Source: Selaginella moellendorffii
Taxonomy: Eukaryota > Streptophyta > Lycopodiopsida > Selaginellales > Selaginellaceae
Reading direction: 5' to 3'
DNA: 64,000 nucleotides
Assembly (NCBI RefSeq): GCF_000143415.4
Contig: NW_003314276.1
Location: forward strand, 248,899-312,898
Positions 59,314-64,000 of the stretch are shown one piece after another (position 1 is the first letter of the stretch; each line of letters begins with the position of its first letter). A model generated the notes under the pieces. The model had not been told where the DNA came from and did no database searches. It saw only the letters and a list, made by a program, of their open reading frames with translations. The translations under genes were made by a program, and so were the position numbers.

Positions 59314-60690
59314 TGTAAGGAACCAACTCCTCTAGGTGTCATAGGCAAAAGATCCCTGAAACTATGATTGAAATGATAAAGAGTTCATTGGATGAGACCA
59401 AGTCCAAGATCAAGTCCGAGACTGACTCTAAGATCGAGTTCAAGACCGAGTTCAAGACCAACTCTGAGACCGAGTTCGAGATCAAGTCCAAGATTGAATT
59501 TAAGACTAAGTTCAAGATCCGAGATCGAGTCCAAGACTGAGTCCAAGATCGAGTTTGAGACCAAGTCTGAGTCCGACTTTGGGTCCAAGCTCGGGTATGA
59601 GATCGAGTTCAAGACCAAGTCTGAGGTTGAGTCCGAGATCAAGTCCAAGAGGGGGGAGGGGCTATAGGGGGTTCCAAAAATATAGTAGGGATATGAGGTT
59701 TAAGAACCAGTTTTGAAGGAACTCTCTAGTGGTGCTTCCAAACCAACATGAGGTTGAGACTAGGGCTTAAGGGCCTTGGGTGAGAGTGAGCATGGGCTTA
59801 GGTGGTGCTAGAGGAGCCATCCAAGGAAGTGCTCAAGAGCAACTCCCACTCCCAGAAGGGAAATTGATTGCAGTGCTTTTAGCTCATGTGGAGTGGTGCC
59901 CCACTTGAGTACCTTATAGCTCATTGGTCCTTGCTCCTTCCTAGTTCCCAGGGGCTTAGGTCTTCCCCTCGCAATGGTAAAGGGGGGAATAAAGGTACTT
60001 ATACTGGGCCATTAGGTTATGGTGTTTCTCCCTAGGGTCTCAAGGCAAATGATGCACCAAAAAGTTAGGATTTAAAGGGTCCCATGATCAATTTTTGTTG
60101 TATCAAGGGATGTTAGGAACTTGGAGGCTTGGTGTGTTTGGCTGCTTGTGCTTGTGGGGAGTGTAGCTGAACCTTAAGTCTAGTCTAACTCAGAGAGGGG
60201 GGATTGGGAGAGAATTTGGGAATTCATTGTTGCAAATATGATTTTGAGTATTGAAAGTTACCTATTGGCTGTCCTTTTGGATATTTTTTCCTTAGTGCCA
60301 TAGTGGTAGTAGGTTGATATTGTTGGACCCTTTATCAGTTCTTGTGCTAGTGGAGTTAGTTGGGCATTTTGAGTGTACTTAGACCGGATGAGTATAAGGA
60401 CGAAATTCCTATGTGCAATATCGACCTCCTGCTGTCATGGCAGTAAAGAAAGAATATTTGAAAGGATAGCTGACAGGTAACTTTTGATACTCGAAGTCAC
60501 ATTTCCGACATCTATGGACAGATGGCTAACACTCCGTTGCTCATGCAATGAGTAGTTGAAATCAAATAAGACCAAGTAGGAGTTGGTACAAAAGGTGGGA
60601 ACCTTAGTAAGGAAACTTAACTAAGGCTAATGGTGGTCAAATAGACAAGGTAAACTAACAAATTGGAAAGGAAAAAATTTGTGGCTTATA
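59314..60690 (+). repeat. LTR-B copy with nested insertion
   Basis: Begins TGTAAGGAACCAACTCCTC and ends TTTGTGGCTTATA. The minisatellite is at about 59390-59655. A 283-bp segment (60228-60510) absent from the other LTR-B copies interrupts it. Confidence 0.7.
60228..60510. repeat. Fold-back fragment made of LTR-L ends
   Basis: Begins TGTTGCAAATATGATTTTGA and ends AAGTCACATTTCCGACA; both ends are diverged LTR-L 5' termini, in opposite orientations, so the segment has terminal inverted repeats of about 50 bp. It sits inside LTR-B. Flanks TTCAT and TCTAT are not a clear duplication. Confidence 0.6.
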
Positions 60691-62826
60691 TGTACTTGTT
60701 GTGTCTAGCTTTTTTGCGGCATATCTGGCCACTAAATTTCTATAGAATGAACCTTGGAAGTCTCATAGCTTGGATTTTTTTATCTAGGGGGAGTTTCTTT
60801 TTGAGGAGAAAATTTTCCTCATTTGAATCTATATCGTAGGGATTCTCTTCTACATCCACATCTTTAGTTATCTCTCTTACCGGAGATACTAGAGGTGGTG
60901 GTTTAATGGCAAAGTGAGGCACAAAATTCTCTTGAGATGTGTAATGTTCGTAGATGTGCCGCAAAAAGATGAAGACTCTCATTTTAACTTGCCTTCCTTT
61001 GCCTACTTGTAAAGCAACATTTTTCATTTTGGCCACAAATCTATTATAGGCAAAATGAGTTATGTTTATTTGCTATTTAGTCTTGATAGCTTCTAATAGA
61101 TAAGCTATCTTAATACTAGCATTTTGCACAACCATCCTCCCGTTGATGATGGCACACAACACCTTAAGCCTAGCATGATAGTCAAGCTTCAAGTAGATGA
61201 AGTTGCATTCTCATCCAAATATATAGTTAGGGACGTATTGATCAAGCATGTGATCCTTCTTGCCCATCATGATTAGTTTGCCAATGTTGTCTAGGCGAAA
61301 AGTTTGGGTAAACTAGGTGAGTCCAAAGGGATGGACTCGCTTGCGAAAAAGAAAAACATGCTTCGTTGGGTATCATTTCTGCATGAGCTCAATCCCTTGA
61401 TCGATTTTTTTTTTTTTAAGTAGCTTTACATAGGTGAGTCACCCAAAAACATTAAGCCAAAACTTGTCATAGGGAGAAAGCACAAGCTCCTTAGATAGCT
61501 TTACTTAGACATTATCAAGCTCTTTGTCGCCAGACGAGATTTCCTCCACATGCTTGTATTGCCTAAGCATTTTTGCTATCCGTGGACATTTGTAGGTAAA
61601 TTAGGCAATAGGGAGATGTAATGCAGTTCTAATAGAGGTGCCCAAGAGATATGAACTTGACTTAGTAGGTGGTGGTGATGGTGTTTGCTCTTGTGCGGCC
61701 CTAGGTGGTGTTTGAGCTACTGTACATTGCTTCGGAACTAATCTTGGAATGTTGGCGCATCTTGGCAAAGGCATAGGGGTAAAGTGAGTGAGAGGGAAAG
61801 AGCGAGAGAGAAAAAGAAGCTCTTTAGCCTCCTCCAAATTACCTAAGTTACCTTGCTTTATTGCATTAGGCTTAAGTTTTGTCTTTTTTCCTTTGTTTGC
61901 TTTTGTATACCAATATATTATGGAATTTTTTTTCCTTGTTGGCTTAGTAATCTCTACTCATTATTCCTTGTGGTTTGCTGGCAGAGTTTATAGAATGGGG
62001 CAAGAAAAAATATAAATGTTACTTCTAGAGTATGCACCCATTCTTTTCTATTCCTCTAAGTCTTGCATTGCCTTGAGAAAAATTCTATAAACCATACCAA
62101 CAAGATTTTGAGGGAAGGCTTGCTCCATAGAAAGAAATATCTGTCTAATGTATCCCTTGATTTCTTTCCTTAGGACTTCTTGTCAAAGAAAGCACTCAAA
62201 TATATGAGGGTTTCTTTAGCATAAAGATGAATATTTCCTAAGGGATATGTACTTTCCCTCTATCCTAAATGAATAAATCCTGTTTGAGCTTATCAGGAAA
62301 GGCTACTCCTATCCAATTCCACTGATTTAGCTCTTTGGGGAGATGGAAAAGCTTGGAAATAAGATCCTAAGTGATCTTAATATCCCCTCCATCCATTTTG
62401 AAAGCTAGTTTTTCAGAATCTCATAATTGAAGAACTAATCTACCTTTCTGTGGTTCTAAAAAGTTTGATGTCACTTTGTAGAATTTTTGTAGATTTTTAT
62501 CCTTCATCTAGTTGGCCATCCTATTTGTGCACTTAGGTAGCTTATCACGAATCCCTGTGCAATGCAAGGCTCTGTTATTCAAGATCTTCAATCAAATGTA
62601 TATGCCCGAAAACTAGCTATGGAAACTATTACTATGCCACCAATTGCTAAAGGTCATCTCCGATAGACTAGAACACACAAGGCAGAATTGGGGAAAAGAT
62701 GAAAGGTGGCTCTTTACTGATTGTGCCTTTAAAATGCCAAGTCTAATACATTCTCAGGGAAACTATTCAGGTTATGGAAAGAATTCAAAGGGAAGATGAA
62801 AAGAAAAACCAGCAAACAGCTACAAG
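60691..62826. other. Decayed repeat-like DNA, no gene called
   Basis: On the minus strand about 60740-61560 several frames read as one decayed protein (RVFIFLRHIYEHYTSQENFV is the clearest stretch). The family is not recognised. The rest (61560-62826) shows nothing. Confidence 0.35.
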
Positions 62827-64000
62827 TTGGACCAACAACCAATATTTCTCAACAAACTATTCCAATATAAGAGGAAATGCTTGGGAGAAATAGGAGACAG
62901 AGGAATAGACAAGGTATGTCGGGACATATATAGTGCTGAGATGAGAACATTTGCAGAGGCTGATTCGATGCTGAAAGTGGGGGAAACAAAAAGAAACAGA
63001 GACATGCTAAAAAGCTTATTATGGCTTGGAAATCTCGATGCACTAGTTAAAAAAAATTGAAACGAATTTTGATGATGCATGAAAGTATTGCAATTGGAGT
63101 ATTAGGGAAGTCAGAGAAATAACACCAATATGGTGGACAGCCAATAGAAAGGTGATATATACGGCAACTCAAGATCAGGCCAAATGCATTGCGTTTGATG
63201 TTGGTGTGGCCAGTTGACTACTACCATACAAAGTGCCTAAGGAAAGTATAAGACCAGACATGTCAAAAGTAGCTGATACAGTTAATAAGGATGGATAAGA
63301 AAATAACATCGATGGATCTAACAATAATGGAAGGTTTTGTAGCCAAGCTGTATTGGTTTAGGCAACAAAAATTAAGTGAGTTGGTCTGGGATCCAATGGA
63401 ATGGAACTGGTAGGGAAAAAAGAAGGAAGAATTCTTTGTGTATGAGACAAAGTTGGGAAGAAGACTCATTCAGCTAAGCAGTGACTCGCTACTAATAACA
63501 AGAATGAAACGAGCTAACATACAAGACATGATACAGCAAGTTACATTAAAAGGGTTGTGAAAAGGAAGATGGGGACCGAAAACAAGATACTTTATGTGGT
63601 TGCTTATGCAAGATTGGCTACCATCTAAACGAAATGTACATCTTCCAGACCAATCTTGTGATAAATGTGGGGCAAGGGAGACACAAAGGCACATACTTTG
63701 GGAATGTGAAAGTGCACAAGATATGTGGAGAAGCATATATTAGTTGTTGCAACAGCATTCCTAAAGACAAGTGTGCCTCACATATGAAGCGGTAGTGTGG
63801 GGTCAAGCTGTTGTAGGAATGCGAAATGAAACAGACTCTTGGAAATAGTCTTTGACACAGGAAGGGGTGCCATGGTTTGACCAACTCAACACAACAAGAA
63901 CAGATACAGAAGGTGTACCCTTAGAGGTAGTGAACCTACTATGAGGAATTACGTTGTGGGAAGTGTGGAAAGCCAGGTGCAACAGAATTTTTAATGACAA
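62827..64000 (+). pseudogene. LINE-type (non-LTR) element fragment with zf-RVT region
   Basis: About 63586-63741 translates to TRYFMWLLMQDWLPSKRNVH followed by SCDKCGARETQRHILWECES and AQDMWRSIY. This is the zf-RVT domain found after the reverse transcriptase of plant LINEs (F-x-W-L-x-x-x-x-x-L-P, then C-x-x-C...H...C). Further on, ITLWEVWKARCNRIFND at the right edge fits the W-x-x-W-x-x-R-x-x-x-(I/L)-F end of the same domain. Internal stops show it is dead. The RT core was not recognised upstream, and the element continues beyond the window. Confidence 0.7.

Overview
The window looks like a land plant with flagellated sperm, most likely a lycophyte close to Selaginella. The evidence is: introns of about 38-57 nt with plain GT-AG ends in every well-resolved gene, plant-type TTTAGGG repeats at 33074-33098, two Cassandra-type TRIM retrotransposons carrying 5S rRNA sequence, and three genes needed only for cilia or flagella. 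The species is an inference; a moss, liverwort, fern or streptophyte alga is not excluded by sequence alone.

Layout. (1) 1-28037 is a nest of LTR retrotransposon debris. At least three LTR families recur. LTR-A and LTR-B (my names) carry long GAGTCC/GAGACC minisatellites. LTR-L belongs to an intact, very young, apparently non-autonomous element at 7927-15217, with 1150-bp LTRs, PBS, PPT and a CCCCA target duplication. A Cassandra element sits at 19601-20193. Decayed Ty3/gypsy gag and protease pieces lie on the minus strand near 380-1500 and 18540-18965. (2) 28042-40350 is a 12.3-kb DNA transposon with 24-bp perfect terminal inverted repeats and an ATAT target duplication. It encodes a DDE-type transposase candidate on the minus strand and, divergently, a protein of about 1,600 codons with a ParB-like region near the N terminus and an FCP1/NIF-type HAD phosphatase domain near the C terminus. 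About 20 copies of a 22-24-bp palindrome are scattered through it and not seen outside. I regard this as the most novel system here. (3) 40355-46130 holds a fold-back repeat, the second Cassandra, more LTR-B and a PIF/Harbinger transposase remnant. (4) 46443-56441 is a compact flagellar gene cluster: a MORN-repeat protein resembling radial-spoke head proteins (minus), then head-to-head IFT121/WDR35 (plus, broken by a 100-N gap), then CCDC39 (plus). (5) 56442-64000 is gene-poor, with LTR-B copies and a LINE fragment running off the right edge.

The flagellar genes are the only clearly host genes. They span an IFT-A train component, the 96-nm axonemal ruler and probably the radial spoke, so they serve one organelle and may share a divergent promoter. 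The transposon's two genes are also divergent, with a 2.5-kb repeat-rich space between them. Most other open frames here are simple-repeat artefacts in LTRs.
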